From Latrodectus hesperus (taxonomy: Eukaryota; Arthropoda; Arachnida; Araneae; Theridiidae): DNA of 64,000 nt. Below are positions 34,323-46,378 of the stretch, piece by piece; the first letter of the stretch is position 1; every line of letters begins with the position of its first letter. Under the pieces are notes generated by a model, which was not told the origin of the DNA, did not search any database, and saw only the letters and a program-made list of their open reading frames with translations. Made by a program: the position numbers and the translations under genes. Where the stretch lies: positions 129,246,181-129,310,180 of the forward strand of contig CM075850.1 in NCBI GenBank assembly GCA_037975125.1. Direction: 5' to 3'.

Positions 34323-37300
34323 TATGTGGCCATCTCGCGGGGCGGAGATGTCCAGAGAGTCAGAAGCCCCATTTCAAATTGTTTCATATTTCTTCCGTAA
34401 GTAGCGGCGACAACGGACTTTTCGTTATGGGACATGTCAACGAAGTTCCCTGCAGAATGATAATCGATACTGGAGCCAACGTAACTATCATTAGGACAGA
34501 TTTGGCTCGCAAACTTGGTGAGAAACTCATCTGGACGCCGCCCTGCATTACCCTCCAAACTGTGACAGGTGATAAGATTAAAGTGCATGGAAAAGTCAAT
34601 CTAAACATTGCATTTGGTAATGCCGTGTACCATCATATGGCATATGTCGCTGATATAAATGACGAATTTATTCTCGGATTGGATTTCCTCAAAGAAAACA
34701 ATTTCAAGTTAGACTTTAAAAATAATGAACTACATTCATGTTCTGAAGACATAGCGATTTTTAAGACGAAATATTCAGATATTAAAACAGTCCATCATAT
34801 AACTGCAAAGATGGAAATAACATTACCACCAAGAACTGAGACAATAGTTTCCGGAGCTCTTTCAGAAGATAATAATTTTCATTATGGATTGACTGAATAT
34901 CCAGATTCCGACAATAGCGTTAAAGGAGTACTAGTGGCTTCTTCCCTCGTCGACCTTTCACGAAATGTAATCCCGGTAAGAGTTGCTAATCTAAGCAATA
35001 AGGTAAAACTAATAAAAGAAGGAGAAGTGCTGGCGACTTGCACTCCAGTGACCTGTATTAACCGAAATTGTCAAACCACACTATCTGAGCCTCCTGACAC
35101 TCTAATTAATGAACTCCTTCAGAATGCAGAGTTAGATGATAAACAAAGGAATGCTGCAAGAAATCTATTATTAGAATTCGGAGATCTCTTTTCCAAGAAA
35201 TCAGATGATGTTGGGCGAACCAAATTGACGCAGCACCGAATCAATACAGGAAATCATCCACCCATTAAACAACATCCGAGAAGATTGCCATTCGCTAAGC
35301 AGGAAGAGGTGGATAATCTTCTGATGGAAATGCAGCAGAATGACATTATTGAGCCATCAGAGAGTCCTTGGGCTTCGCCTATTGTTTTAGTTCGGAAGAA
35401 AGATGGTTCTACCCGATTCTGCGTTGACTATCGTCGGTTAAACAACATCACTAAAAAAGATAGTTACCCTCTTCCTAGGATTGACGATACACTTGATGCT
35501 TTATCTGGAAAACAATGGTTTTCGACTTTGGATCTCAAGAGTGGTTATTGGCAAGTAGAGATACATCCTGAGGATCGAGAAAAGACTGCGTTCACCACAG
35601 GACAAGGACTTTGGCAGTTCAAGGTTATGCCATTTGGGCTTTGCAATGCACCTGCAACGTTTGAGCGCCTGATGGAGACAGTATTACGAGGACTTTCCTA
35701 CGAAGCCTGTTTGGTATATTTGGACGATATCATTATTGTAGGGCGCACATTCGAAGACCATTTAAGAAACATCCGAAAGGTGCTGGAAAAATTAAAAATG
35801 GCCAACCTGAAGCTGAATCCTTGCAAATGTAATTTATTCCGACGTGAAGTAAGCTATCTGGGACACATTATCTCTGCTGAAGGTGTAAGAACAGATCCTG
35901 AAAAGATCTCCGCAGTTAAGGACTGGAGTCGTCCAAAAGATGTCCACCAATTAAGAAGTTTTCTTGGACTATGTACATATTACAGGAAATTTGTTAAGGG
36001 TTTTTCAAGTATTGCCAGACCTCTTCACAAGTTGACAGAAGTTAAACGGAGATTTCTATGGACAGATGAATGTGAGAAAGCTTTTAAACAACTGAAGGAG
36101 GCGTTGACATCTTCGCCCGTTCTTGCATATCCCCAGCCCGAAAAATTATTCATTTTAGATACGGATGCCAGCAACGAAAATATCGGAGCTGTTTTATCGC
36201 AAGAAATTGATGATAAAGAATATGTCATTGCTTATTGGAGTAAATGTCTATCGAAACCAGAGCGGAATTACTGTACAACCAGGAAGGAATTGCTGGCAAT
36301 CGTTAAAGCCATAGAACATTTCCACCATTATCTCTATGGAAGAAAGTTCTTGCTCCGGACAGATCACGCATCCTTAACCTGGCTTTTAAATTTTAAAAAT
36401 CCGGAAGGACAGGTAGCCAGATGGATTCAACGACTCCAGGAGTTTGACTTTGAAATACGTCATCGCAAAGGAACTCTTCATGGAAATGCTGATGCACTAT
36501 CAAGGAAACCGTGCAATGAAAGCTGCCGATATTGTTCGAGAGTAGAGAAGAACTATCAGTTAGTAAATCCTTCGGTACGCCAAGTTACTGTTTCACCTCC
36601 ACCGAAACCAGACCCATGGAGTGATAAAGGACTTAGAGAAGCTCAAAAAGAAGACCCAGATATAAATCCAATTTTAGAATTAAAAGAATCTTCCAGTATG
36701 AAACCAAGTTGGCAGGATATCTCCACCTACAGTCCTGCTACTAAGCAATATTGGGCTCTTTGGGACTCACTCCATATAAGAAATGGTGTCTTATACAGGA
36801 AATGGGAGTCCGATGATGGACGTAATTTCAAATGGCAGCTTGTTCTTCCAAAATCAAGAGTTTCAGATGTTTTGAAAGAATTGCATAGTAGTTCAACTGG
36901 AGGCCACTTTGGAGTAATGAAAACTCTACAGAAGGTTCGAGAACGCTTCTATTGGAGCAAAACGAGACAAGATGTAGAGAAATGGTGCCAATCTTGTGAT
37001 GACTGTGCGGCACGTAAAGGACCGAAGAAACGTAGCCGAGGAAGGTTGCAGCGGTACAACGTAGGAGCACCTTTTGAGCGAATAGCATTAGACATTTTGG
37101 GTCCTTTACCACGATCTTCAAATGGCAACAAATACATACTAGTTGTCATGGACTACTTTACTAAGTGGCCTGAAGCGTTTGCAATCCCCGATCAAGAGGC
37201 GACTACAGTAGCCGAGGTTCTATTGCAGCAATGGGTTTCCAGATTCGGCACACCCTTACAAATCCATTCTGATCAAGGGACAAATTTCACATCTGTTGTG

Positions 37301-37918
37301 TTTAAAGGAATGTGTCAAATTCTCGGAATAGACAAGACGCAGACCACGCCACTACACCCACAATCGGACGGCATGGTAGAGAGATTTAACAGAACCATCT
37401 TGAATAATCTCTCACTTATGGTTTCCAGAAATCAGCAAGATTGGGATTTGAAGCTACCGCTGTTTCTGCTTGCATATCGCAGTGCTGTCCATGAGACTAC
37501 CGGATATACTCCTTCACAGATGCTCTTTGGTCGCGAACTTCGTCTCCCTTGTGATCTTCAGTTTGGTCGTCCACCGGATACATCTTCATCGCCAGAGGAA
37601 TACCTTCGAGAACTTCAGGCACGTCTTGAAGATGTCCATAACTTCGCTCGAGACCGAATCAACCTGACGACCGAAAGAATGAAGACAAGGTATGACACAA
37701 GAGCGACAGGACATGAATTTCAAGAAGGTGACAAAGTTTGGTTGTGGAACCCGATTCGACGTAAAGGACTTTCTCCAAAGTTGCAAGCCAACTGGGAAGG
37801 TCCCTACACAGTCCTAAAAAGACTGAACGACGTCGTGGTTCGTATAAGGAAATCATCTTCCTCAAAACCAAAGGTAGTACATTATGATAGATTAGCTCCT
37901 TATCGTAATGTAAAGTAA
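34298..37918 (+). CDS. pol: Gypsy Pol polyprotein (protease, RT, RNase H, integrase)
   Basis: This frame is -1 relative to gag, open from 34298 and overlapping gag by 25 nt. It has no credible ATG before the protease, so it is probably made as Gag-Pol by frameshifting. Domains in order: aspartic protease (IIDTGANVTII near 34464), reverse transcriptase (WASPIVLVRKKDG, FCVDYRRLN, PFGLCNAPATF, VYLDDIII), RNase H (LDTDASNENIGAVLSQ; a later RTDH), integrase zinc finger (H-x3-H-type in ELHSSSTGGHFG, then CQSCDDC), catalytic core with Asp in ALDILGPLP, Asp in HSDQGTNF and Glu in DGMVERFNR, then a GPY/F-like ANWEGPYTVL. No stops or missing catalytic residues, so it is likely functional. Confidence 0.96.
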   Translation, partial: SSTTAGKLICGHLAGRRCPESQKPHFKLFHISSVSSGDNGLFVMGHVNEVPCRMIIDTGANVTIIRTDLARKLGEKLIWTPPCITLQTVTGDKIKVHGKVNLNIAFGNAVYHHMAYVADINDEFILGLDFLKENNFKLDFKNNELHSCSEDIAIFKTKYSDIKTVHHITAKMEITLPPRTETIVSGALSEDNNFHYGLTEYPDSDNSVKGVLVASSLVDLSRNVIPVRVANLSNKVKLIKEGEVLATCTPVTCINRNCQTTLSEPPDTLINELLQNAELDDKQRNAARNLLLEFGDLFSKKSDDVGRTKLTQHRINTGNHPPIKQHPRRLPFAKQEEVDNLLMEMQQNDIIEPSESPWASPIVLVRKKDGSTRFCVDYRRLNNITKKDSYPLPRIDDTLDALSGKQWFSTLDLKSGYWQVEIHPEDREKTAFTTGQGLWQFKVMPFGLCNAPATFERLMETVLRGLSYEACLVYLDDIIIVGRTFEDHLRNIRKVLEKLKMANLKLNPCKCNLFRREVSYLGHIISAEGVRTDPEKISAVKDWSRPKDVHQLRSFLGLCTYYRKFVKGFSSIARPLHKLTEVKRRFLWTDECEKAFKQLKEALTSSPVLAYPQPEKLFILDTDASNENIGAVLSQEIDDKEYVIAYWSKCLSKPERNYCTTRKELLAIVKAIEHFHHYLYGRKFLLRTDHASLTWLLNFKNPEGQVARWIQRLQEFDFEIRHRKGTLHGNADALSRKPCNESCRYCSRVEKNYQLVNPSVRQVTVSPPPKPDPWSDKGLREAQKEDPDINPILELKESSSMKPSWQDISTYSPATKQYWALWDSLHIRNGVLYRKWESDDGRNFKWQLVLPKSRVSDVLKELHSSSTGGHFGVMKTLQKVRERFYWSKTRQDVEKWCQSCDDCAARKGPKKRSRGRLQRYNVGAPFERIALDILGPLPRSSNGNKYILVVMDYFTKWPEAFAIPDQEATTVAEVLLQQWVSRFGTPLQIHSDQGTNFTSVVFKGMCQILGIDKTQTTPLHPQSDGMVERFNRTILNNLSLMVSRNQQDWDLKLPLFLLAYRSAVHETTGYTPSQMLFGRELRLPCDLQFGRPPDTSSSPEEYLRELQARLEDVHNFARDRINLTTERMKTRYDTRATGHEFQEGDKVWLWNPIRRKGLSPKLQANWEGPYTVLKRLNDVVVRIRKSSSSKPKVVHYDRLAPYRNVK
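34313..34370 (+). promoter_or_regulatory. Putative -1 ribosomal frameshift signal (slippery site plus pseudoknot)
   Basis: GGGAAAC at 34313-34319 is in the canonical X-XXY-YYZ register for the gag frame, immediately before the gag stop. Stem 1: CATCTC 34331-34336 with GAGATG 34345-34350, extendable past one mismatch by 34327-34329 with 34352-34354. Stem 2: loop GGGGC 34339-34343 with GCCCC 34366-34370. This is the layout of an H-type pseudoknot 7-11 nt downstream of the slip site. Confidence 0.75.
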
Positions 37919-38093
37919 AAATTAGTAGACCATGGTCTCTTTGTAAATAGTATAGATAATTTTTTTTATCTTTTCTATTTTTTTGTATTTTTAGTTGCTT
38001 GTGTATGTAATGTATCCTCTTGAAATGTAAATTCTCTTATATTAAATTTGGCCTCCTATCAGGGGATTGTACTGCCCGGGACGTGCAGTCCTT

Positions 38094-38102
38094 GAGAGGG
38101 GG
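38094..38102 (+). promoter_or_regulatory. Polypurine tract
   Basis: GAGAGGGGG, followed by CAA and the 3-prime LTR; expected position for plus-strand priming. Confidence 0.85.
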
Positions 38103-38105
38103 CAA

Positions 38106-38885
<780 letters not shown>

Positions 38886-39340
38886 TCTGTCCACTAAAGT
38901 CCCTTGCCACCTTCAAAACTTCGGAAAGACAGCTGCTATATTCATAAAAGTGGTGTCTAGGTATAGTAAAGTAGCCATGCGCTTCTGAAGGAAACTACCT
39001 ACCGATAATACTATTTTCTAAGATCTGGAACAACACATCAGAAAATATTACTTCAAGGAAAGACTCGGTCAATGAAAATATTGATAATATGCTGATACGT
39101 TTACTCATCTCACATTTATTCACAAAATACATAGGCTATTAACGAAATCCCGACTAGAAGACGCATGACTGGCCAGAGCTAGAAAAAGATCTTTCCAAAA
39201 AATTCGTTTTTATTTAGGTTTAATCTCTGGCATAATACAGATCGCTGTCAATGCGGTGAATCTGAAACCATAGATCAAATATTCCTAGACTGCCCTTTAT
39301 ACGAACATCTGAGGAACCAATTATGAAAAAAAATTAGGAA

Positions 39341-40752
39341 TACACTACTGGCCATTAAAATTGCTACACCAGAAAAGCGGCACACCACACACGTGAAATT
39401 TGCATGACTGGTAGAACTTGCTGTGATATGCAAATGATTAGATTTTCATTGCATTCATACAAAGCAGAGACGACAGTAGCGACTTCTACAATGTGTATAA
39501 AACCAGAGATTTGACAGCAGTTTTCTCATACTCAATTTCCGTTTCAACGTTGTTTTTGACAAAGAAAATTGTTGTAATGCCTCGTGTAAGAAGAAGAAAT
39601 GCCTATCAGCACGTGTCTGACTTTGATCGAGGAGGGATTATAATCTACCGGGATTGCGGTTTATCGTACCGCAATATTGCTGCTGGCGTCGGTCGAGACC
39701 CCATGACTGTTAGCAGAATATGGAATCGATGGGTTCATGACAATCATACGGAACGTGATGCAGGATCTCAGCGACCCCCATCACTAACAGCAGAGAAGAC
39801 AGACATCTTATCCGCATGGTCACAAGGGATCGTACAGTCACGTCATGAACCTTGAGTCGAGAAATGGAATCATTTGCATGGCAACAAGTTTCTGCTCGAA
39901 CAGTTTGACGACGTTTGCAGCAGCATGGATTGTCTGCACGGTGACCATAGCTTCGGCTACCATTGACGCTGCGTCACAGACAGGAGCGCCTGCAATGGTG
40001 TGATCAGCGACGAACATAAACGCGGGAATGGCATCACGTCATCTTTACAGATGAATCTCGGTTCTGTATATAGGACCATGATAGCCGCAGGATGTTTGGA
40101 GTCATCGTTGTTAACGCGCAATGCCAGCTTGCATTGGACATCGCCATACTGGCCCATCTGCTGGAGTAATGGTATGGGGTGCCATTGGATACACGTCTCG
40201 ATCACCTCTTGTTCGCATTACCGGCACTTTGAACAGCAACCGTTACATTTCCGATGTGTTAAGGTCCGTGGCTCTGACCTATCTTCGAGGCCTCCCTAAT
40301 GTTTTGTTTCAACAGGATAATGCACACCCACATGTTGCCCGTACTGTTCTGAACTTCCTTGATTCAGAACAGGTTCGACTGTTACCCTGGCCAGCACGTT
40401 CTCCTGATCTGTCACCAATTTAGAACGTGTGGTCAATGGTTGCCGAGCGATTGGCACGCCATCACTCACCATCCACTACTGTCGATGAACTATGGCATAG
40501 TGTTTAAGCTGCATAGACTGAGATCCCCGTACATGCCATGCAATCTCTGTTTGACTCCATGCCTAGGCGGATAAATGCTGTTATTGCAGCCAGAGGTGGC
40601 TGCTCTGGGTACTGATTTCTCAAGATCTATACATCTTAATTTCCTGTATATCTAATCACTTGTTCTTTCCACTATAATGTACGTGTCCAATAAATATCGT
40701 TCAGTTATTTGCATTCCTTCTTGTTGTAGCAATTTTAATGGCCAGTAGTGTA
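39341..40752 (+). mobile_element. Tc1-type DNA transposon, inactivated
   Basis: Terminal inverted repeats CACTACTGGCCATTAAAATT and its complement at 40730-40750 are flanked by TA at 39341-39342 and 40751-40752. It is a 1.4-kb element with one decayed transposase. It is inserted within a non-LTR tail whose reading continues on both sides. Confidence 0.93.
39577..40615 (+). pseudogene. Tc1 transposase pseudogene
   Basis: Starts MPRVRRRNAYQHVSDFDRGG with a paired-like helix-turn-helix (LSYRNIAAGVGRDPMTVSRI) open to 39855. Stops and frameshifts then appear. Catalytic regions are still readable: FTDESRF (first Asp) near 40040, VMVWGAIGY, FQQDNAHPHVA (second Asp) near 40320, and SPDLSPI, after which the catalytic Glu codon is TAG at 40421-40423. 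The frame ends GGCSGY then TGA. No active enzyme can be made. Confidence 0.9.
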
Positions 40753-41615
40753 TGAGCATTATGATTCTCTTGGATATTTGAACTACCTACAAATCCAGAA
40801 ATTAAAATTATTGCTTGCTGCGAATTTCTACGTCTGTCTAAAAGATTTTAATCTTAATGATATAAAAAATGAAAGTAGTAACATGAAAAATCCTTGAACT
40901 ATTCTCTATCACAAATATTATAAATCCGAATTATCTGCTCATATCAAGGCATATCTATTTGTGTTCATCGATAAATAAAAAACTAATCAACTTTTCTTAA
41001 ATAATGTTAGTCAATTGAATATAAATCCTCTCCAAATACCTTCTTCAATGTGAGTTACACGCATCTTAGCATAGAGCTAAAAAATGTTAGCCATAAACTA
41101 TCTACCTACCTACCTTCAAATTTCTTTTAACATGGCGTGAATATTAGTCAATTAAAACTTCTCCTTGCTATGCCAATGTGTCAAAAACAAAGGGAACACA
41201 AGCATTCTTATCATGTAAAGAAATAGAAAATTTAATAAACCACACAGTTCAGACTACTGTAAAGGGAACTTTTCAAGAATTAAGTAAAACAATTGAAAAA
41301 TTAATAGTCTTATCTAATAAGCAAGATTAAATGTTCTGAAAAGTTACGCTGACTATTCAAAAGTTAGCCAAATCCCAAATGGCTTCGCTGGAAAATCGTC
41401 TGCACCACGTCGGAAAATTAGTTGTAATAAAAAGAATATACAAAAAAAAAATGAATTTTTAAATAAAGTGAAGTTACACCATTCCGCTTCTAACAATGAT
41501 GAAAGTTTTTATAAAGAAAGTGAAATTCTCTTACAGGAAGTGATAAATTGGAAGAACTATATCGGAAGACACTATTCAATAAATATCTGTTCGACAATTT
41601 AAAATAGAGTTAGAA

Positions 41616-42320
41616 TTGTTTAAAATATTTTACTTATTTTCAAGCATGTTTTCTCGGATTTCATGGAATTCTCGCAGTATTCTCAAGTTTTTTGCCAGTG
41701 TAGATGTGATAGCAATACAGGAATATTTTCTTAAGAGCATTTACTACTTTAGCTTATCAAATAAGATCATATTTAGATCTGATAAACCTGATGGAAGAGG
41801 AGGTGGTCTGATTTTGTAAGTCGATAAATTTCTTCGCAACCAAATGATCTCAAATACCTGGGAATTCGTCAGACGGAGAGAATATCTTGCTATATAAGTC
41901 TAAATAGGTAAAACAAATCTATCTATAATTCACATGTATATTGCCACAGGTAAATTCTCTCTTCAATGGATTCAAAAGGTCTTTCGAGTAGTAGAACCTT
42001 CCTTTATCATCATTGGTGATTGCTGTATAAAGCATATATTCTTAGGTAGCTATTCTAAGTCAACACAATCCACAGAATTTCTAAATTGGCTATTGGAGAA
42101 TAACATAGGCACTATAAATGGCAATACTCTTACCCATTTTGGTTACAATCAGCTATCATCCTTTCTAGACTACTGTTTAGTTTCCCCTGATATATTTACC
42201 CTTTTTTCTCACCAAACTCATCTAGACAGCTATAGCAGTGATCATCTTCTAACGCATACTTTTATTAATTTTATTGTACCGAAAAATGATTCACAATACT
42301 ATCGGGATCATGTCTTATAG
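41616..42320 (+). pseudogene. Non-LTR AP endonuclease remnant
   Basis: Two frame pieces. 41616-41819 has WNSRSILKFFASVDVIAIQE (catalytic Glu) and DGRGGGLIL. 41934-42320 has FIIIGDCCIKH (usual GDFNAHH, with the Asp kept), SFLDYCLVSPD and SSDHLLTHTFI (Asp-His). The middle is frameshifted. Confidence 0.75.
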
Positions 42321-43476
42321 ACTAGATGTCTCACTTCTCTTAATAATCAGATTTCATCTTCTTTTATCAGTTCATTTCAGCATTTAAACAGCCTTTATAA
42401 TAAATAAATAATTAATAATAATCTTAAACGGCAAGTCATTAAATATAAATCATTGCCTCCTTGGTGTTCTTCAAGATGCAGTTATATTTTAGAAATAAAG
42501 AGACGATTATGGAGATTGGCAGAAAAGTCTTGTAATAAGAATATTTGGGTCAAGTATAAGCAAATAGCAATTCAGCTCCACTAACTTATTGTATTTTTCA
42601 GCCGTAAACATAGGGATGATTTGACTAATTTCACCTGTTTGTGTAAGGATGTGTTTCACATACTTAAGTAAATCTTTAATACTCTACTTCACCCATTTCT
42701 TACTTACTGTTCAAAGTTGGTGACTCGTTCATCTCGGATTCCCATGAGCAGGCTAACCTTTTCCAAAATTACTATTCAAGGCCTCCGATTTCAGTATAAA
42801 TTCCGATAAATTTAAGATCAGAGACGTCCTACCAATATAATCGGATTTTACATTAGAAGAGCTTAAGGTTGCGCTATTACTAAGAAAAACTCAGCCGTTA
42901 TATGTCAATAAAATGCTTAGTGGTTTATCTTATCAATGACTCATGGTCTCCAGGAAGTATTCTCAGCACCTGGAAAGCTTCCACAGAGATTCCCATTCTT
43001 GAACACAATCCTCTAAACGAGATTATCTTCTTACAGGGCTATTTCTCTCACTAGCAATTTATGAAAAATTGTGGGGAGAATGGTTTTTAAGCGTCTTCTT
43101 AACTATACAACATTGGAAAATGTCTTTCATCCTCCTCATCACAGGTTTACTTACATTAGTGGAAGTATCAACTTCGGGTGTCACATATTTCCGTGTGCAA
43201 GAAAAAGCGATAAAATTTCTAGATGTCATTCATCATGAGTATTAGCAAGGGACACCTTGTTTTTCGTGTCAGGAACTGGATCAGCTCTAGAAGTATTAAT
43301 GAACTAAGCAAATGAAGTCACCTAAATATCAGACTTTGGACTTTTCCAACGTACTGTTTTTAATGATGGATCTTCCATTTCAATCTAAGAGCATTCCTTG
43401 TGAGAAAAATTTCAATGACTAATATTATAAAACTTGGGCAAATCATATTTTAACTTTTACAGAGGCTTCAAAGTAA

Positions 43477-43821
43477 ATGTCAAATCTTGGTGTAGCAGTC
43501 TTTAAAAACACCAAAAATAATTTCTTTTTCTGGAAAAGTTGCATCCTAAATGTCTATTTTCACACAGCTGAATGCCTAGCTATCTTACTAGCACTGAAGA
43601 AATTCTGTTCGAAATTTCACAAGTATGTGATCCTGTTAGATAGTTTTTCCTGTATCTCAGCTCTATCCCACATCTCTAAAAAATCTCCTACAGGAATACA
43701 ATTAATTGGATCAGAAATCACAGATGCAATGTCTATTTGCAATTCAAATGTTTTTGTTTGGGTTCCAGGGTATTCTGGAATTAACGGAAACGAAAGAGCT
43801 GACAGAAGTGCTAGATCTTAG
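43477..43821 (+). pseudogene. Non-LTR RNase H remnant
   Basis: 114-codon frame with GVAVF near the start, TAECLAILLALKK (catalytic Glu), LLDSFSCISAL (usual SDSxSAL; the Asp is kept), VFVWVPGYSGINGNERAD (usual PGHSGI, with the catalytic His changed to Tyr; terminal Asp kept). The leading TDGS motif is lost. Confidence 0.8.
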
Positions 43822-44621
43822 CTCCACAGACAGTATATTGACAAATCAATTTCTTCAGCTGATCTCACCCGTTACGCTCGGATTCATTTTATGAACTCTC
43901 ATTTAAAGATATGACTGAGCAGCAAGTATGCTAGCAGTTTCACTAAGGTCAGTCACCTAGGTCAGTTTCACCTAATGTGTTTTTGGTCCGATTTAATTGA
44001 TCTAATACAGTCAAGTTCACTTCTGGAGTGGCCGAAACTATAGATCACATATTTCTTGAATGCCCCCTATACAAGTAGATACGAGAGCTCCTTTGCCAAA
44101 GAATAGGTATTGGAGCTTTCGTGTGGTTATTTGAGCTGTCTATAGATACTCTCAATAGAATCTAAAGCATCATAGATTTCTTGAAACAATCTTAAAGGTT
44201 TTAACCTTATGAGATGACACTTATGACTCAGCTCTAAAGATCATATTCAATTTATTCAACATCAGAGTTTAAATGAGATTCCAATTATTTCACTGGCAAA
44301 GATTATATAGTAACTCCCTTTGTTTCTTCTGTAAATCGACTCAAAATTCATCAATCAGGCCTATCAGCGTATTTGATGGTATACCTATTCTGCCCTTGAA
44401 CCTAGATGAATAAATTTTGCCCTGCTTTGCCTTGGAATTTCGGAGACTTTATCAACGAGGGAATATTGTATCAAGTTTAATCTAAGATCTATCAAAATAT
44501 TTGTATCAATTTATCAAAATTTATTAACTGATGTTATATTTTTTCGATGTGAGCTACAAACATTCTAGCAAAGAACTCCAAAAATGTAATTTTTAATAAA
44601 AAAAAATTCCTATAACTAATG

Positions 44622-45290
44622 AAATTTTTAAAAATTTATATCGGCAAGGACGATTTAAACTAATCAAAAAGTGAATATTTTGTCTTGTCTTTTTTCAATT
44701 TGCTTTTTCTTTTGTTCTGTTATCATCGTGTTAATGGCTTTTGAAATCGATGCTTTTATCTTTACATAAGAAATCATTTTATAACCTGAATGAACTTTGA
44801 CAATAATATCAGGCAATCGATTGTTTTCTACCTACTGAACTTCACTTCGTTTGCTACGGTTCGCAAGAATGTTTTTGAAGGCAGGTAACAAATTCCTCAA
44901 CAAGTCGCATTTACCACTCCATCTCAATTTGAGGTCGTAATTAATTATGTGTGACGTAAATGAAATATTATGGTTTATACCCCCCTCAAGAGATTTCTTA
45001 CCAAATCTACCGCCCTTTCCTTTGATTTTTTTGTTGCCCTGTTTGATTTTTTATCTAGTTTTATGCCATTTTTGTGTCGAATATGTGACTCTTTTAAGTA
45101 AGAACATAGTTAGAATTGCTTGTCAATGAAAAAACGTCGCAATGGTCACCAATAGGGGAATATATCCTTCTAGTTCTAACGTTATCCGATGTCATGGGTA
45201 TTTTAAACCAATGAGAGCTGTAATAAAGAAGCGTAATCATGATCTCAACTGGGACGAAAGAAACAAGGGCTTTATGGTTAAAACATTTGT
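44622..45290. repeat. Unclassified interspersed repeat, copy B
   Basis: Aligns by eye with 21452-21890. About 210 bp near 44970-45178 is present only here (an insertion here or a deletion in copy A). Both halves resume similarity at GTTATC and TTTTAAACCAATGAGA. Short open frames across it are not supported as genes. Confidence 0.7.
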
Positions 45291-45299
45291 CACTAACCG

Positions 45300-46378
45300 A
45301 GTTGATTTTAACTGTGTTATATCTGTACGCGCCTATGTATTGTAGCATAACCATTTTACTTGCCCAAAGTTGGTGTTTGTCTCAAAAACATGTATCGAGA
45401 AAATTATTTCATTTATTATAAGACTTATTTATTTTACATTTTGAAATTGCGTAATGCACAACCTTACAATTTTAGGCTGTGGTAAGCTGTGTTAATGTAT
45501 TTCCCACAAAGTGTCTCCTGGGACAACTTTTCCTACTTTGGAGTACTTTTAATAGAGCCATATTTGCGTGTCACTAGTGAAGAATCCTGAGAAACATTCA
45601 ATCACCCAACCTGATGGACATGCACGCAGATTGTAGTAACGAAACACCTAACTCCGGTTCATCAGCTGTTTCAAAGATTTGAAATTGGTACTTTTCATTA
45701 TCAAGAACTCATTTCTGACAATAGTCCATGGGTAGGTTCATATTTATTTTTAATTTTAAACTAGTTATGGATAAACTGTTGCACAACAAAATTAATGATA
45801 CCGATAACAATTTTATAAATTATATTTTTCTAATATTGCATTGATTTACAATGTAATTAATGAAAAATAGAAAATTATTATTGCTTAAGAAATCTATTGA
45901 TATTGATAGTAATTGTACTAAATACTTTAAAATAAAATCATCTAAGCACAATGATTTCATGAAAAAGAAAATCTGATGAGGCATTTTCTAGTTTTATATT
46001 ATTTTCAGCAAGTGTAGTGACCAATTATTGTTTAATTTTCAATACCTTTTTCATAATTGAGAGATTAAACAGTAAAAATTAAAAAAAATACGTTGAATCT
46101 AAATGCTTCCTGGAATGCAACAAGTACAAAGAATGTATCAAACAAGTGTCAAAATCTACGAAGAAAAAAAATTAAGAAATTAATGATTGTTGATAAACTA
46201 ACTCATTATAAGAAGTCTTATTTGTGACATGTTTACATGAATCAACTAAATTTGACAATGGATGAAACAAAATCAAGGATGAAACAAAAATAAAGGATAT
46301 CCGCTTAAAACAAAAGTCATGAATTTTTGTTCATTAGTTTTTGTACGTAATAAACACTCATTTTAGTCTTTATAACTA
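45300..46378. other. Intergenic, nothing recognised
   Basis: The part 45470-45710 is less AT-rich and may be an old repeat, but I recognise no motif. Confidence 0.45.

Larger units (their letters stand above)
38990..41130 (+). mobile_element. 3-prime end of a Jockey/I-type non-LTR element, split by a Tc1
   Basis: Left part 38990-39340 ends in RCQCGESETIDQIFLDCPLY, the Cys-His tail. After the Tc1 the reading resumes with EHYDSLGYLNYLQ near 40753, and a 3-prime UTR follows. Its terminal TGTGAGTTACACGC near 41050 is matched by TGTGAGCTACAAAC near 44550 in the next copy. So the Tc1 is nested in an older non-LTR tail, and the adjacent element is of the same family. Confidence 0.75.
41150..44600 (+). 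mobile_element. Decayed Jockey/I-type non-LTR retrotransposon
   Basis: Plus-strand remnants in order: a gag C-terminal part (41160-41330), AP endonuclease (41616-42320), a badly broken RT (about 42700-43320), RNase H (43477-43821), a Cys-His tail (ETIDHIFLECPLY near 44030), and a 3-prime UTR to about 44600. Many stops. It is the same family as the Tc1-interrupted tail at 38990-41130. Confidence 0.75.

Noticed and set aside
45094..45354. 86-codon minus-strand open frame and its plus-strand overlaps
   Set aside because: They lie in the copy-B repeat and are not conserved as a frame in copy A.
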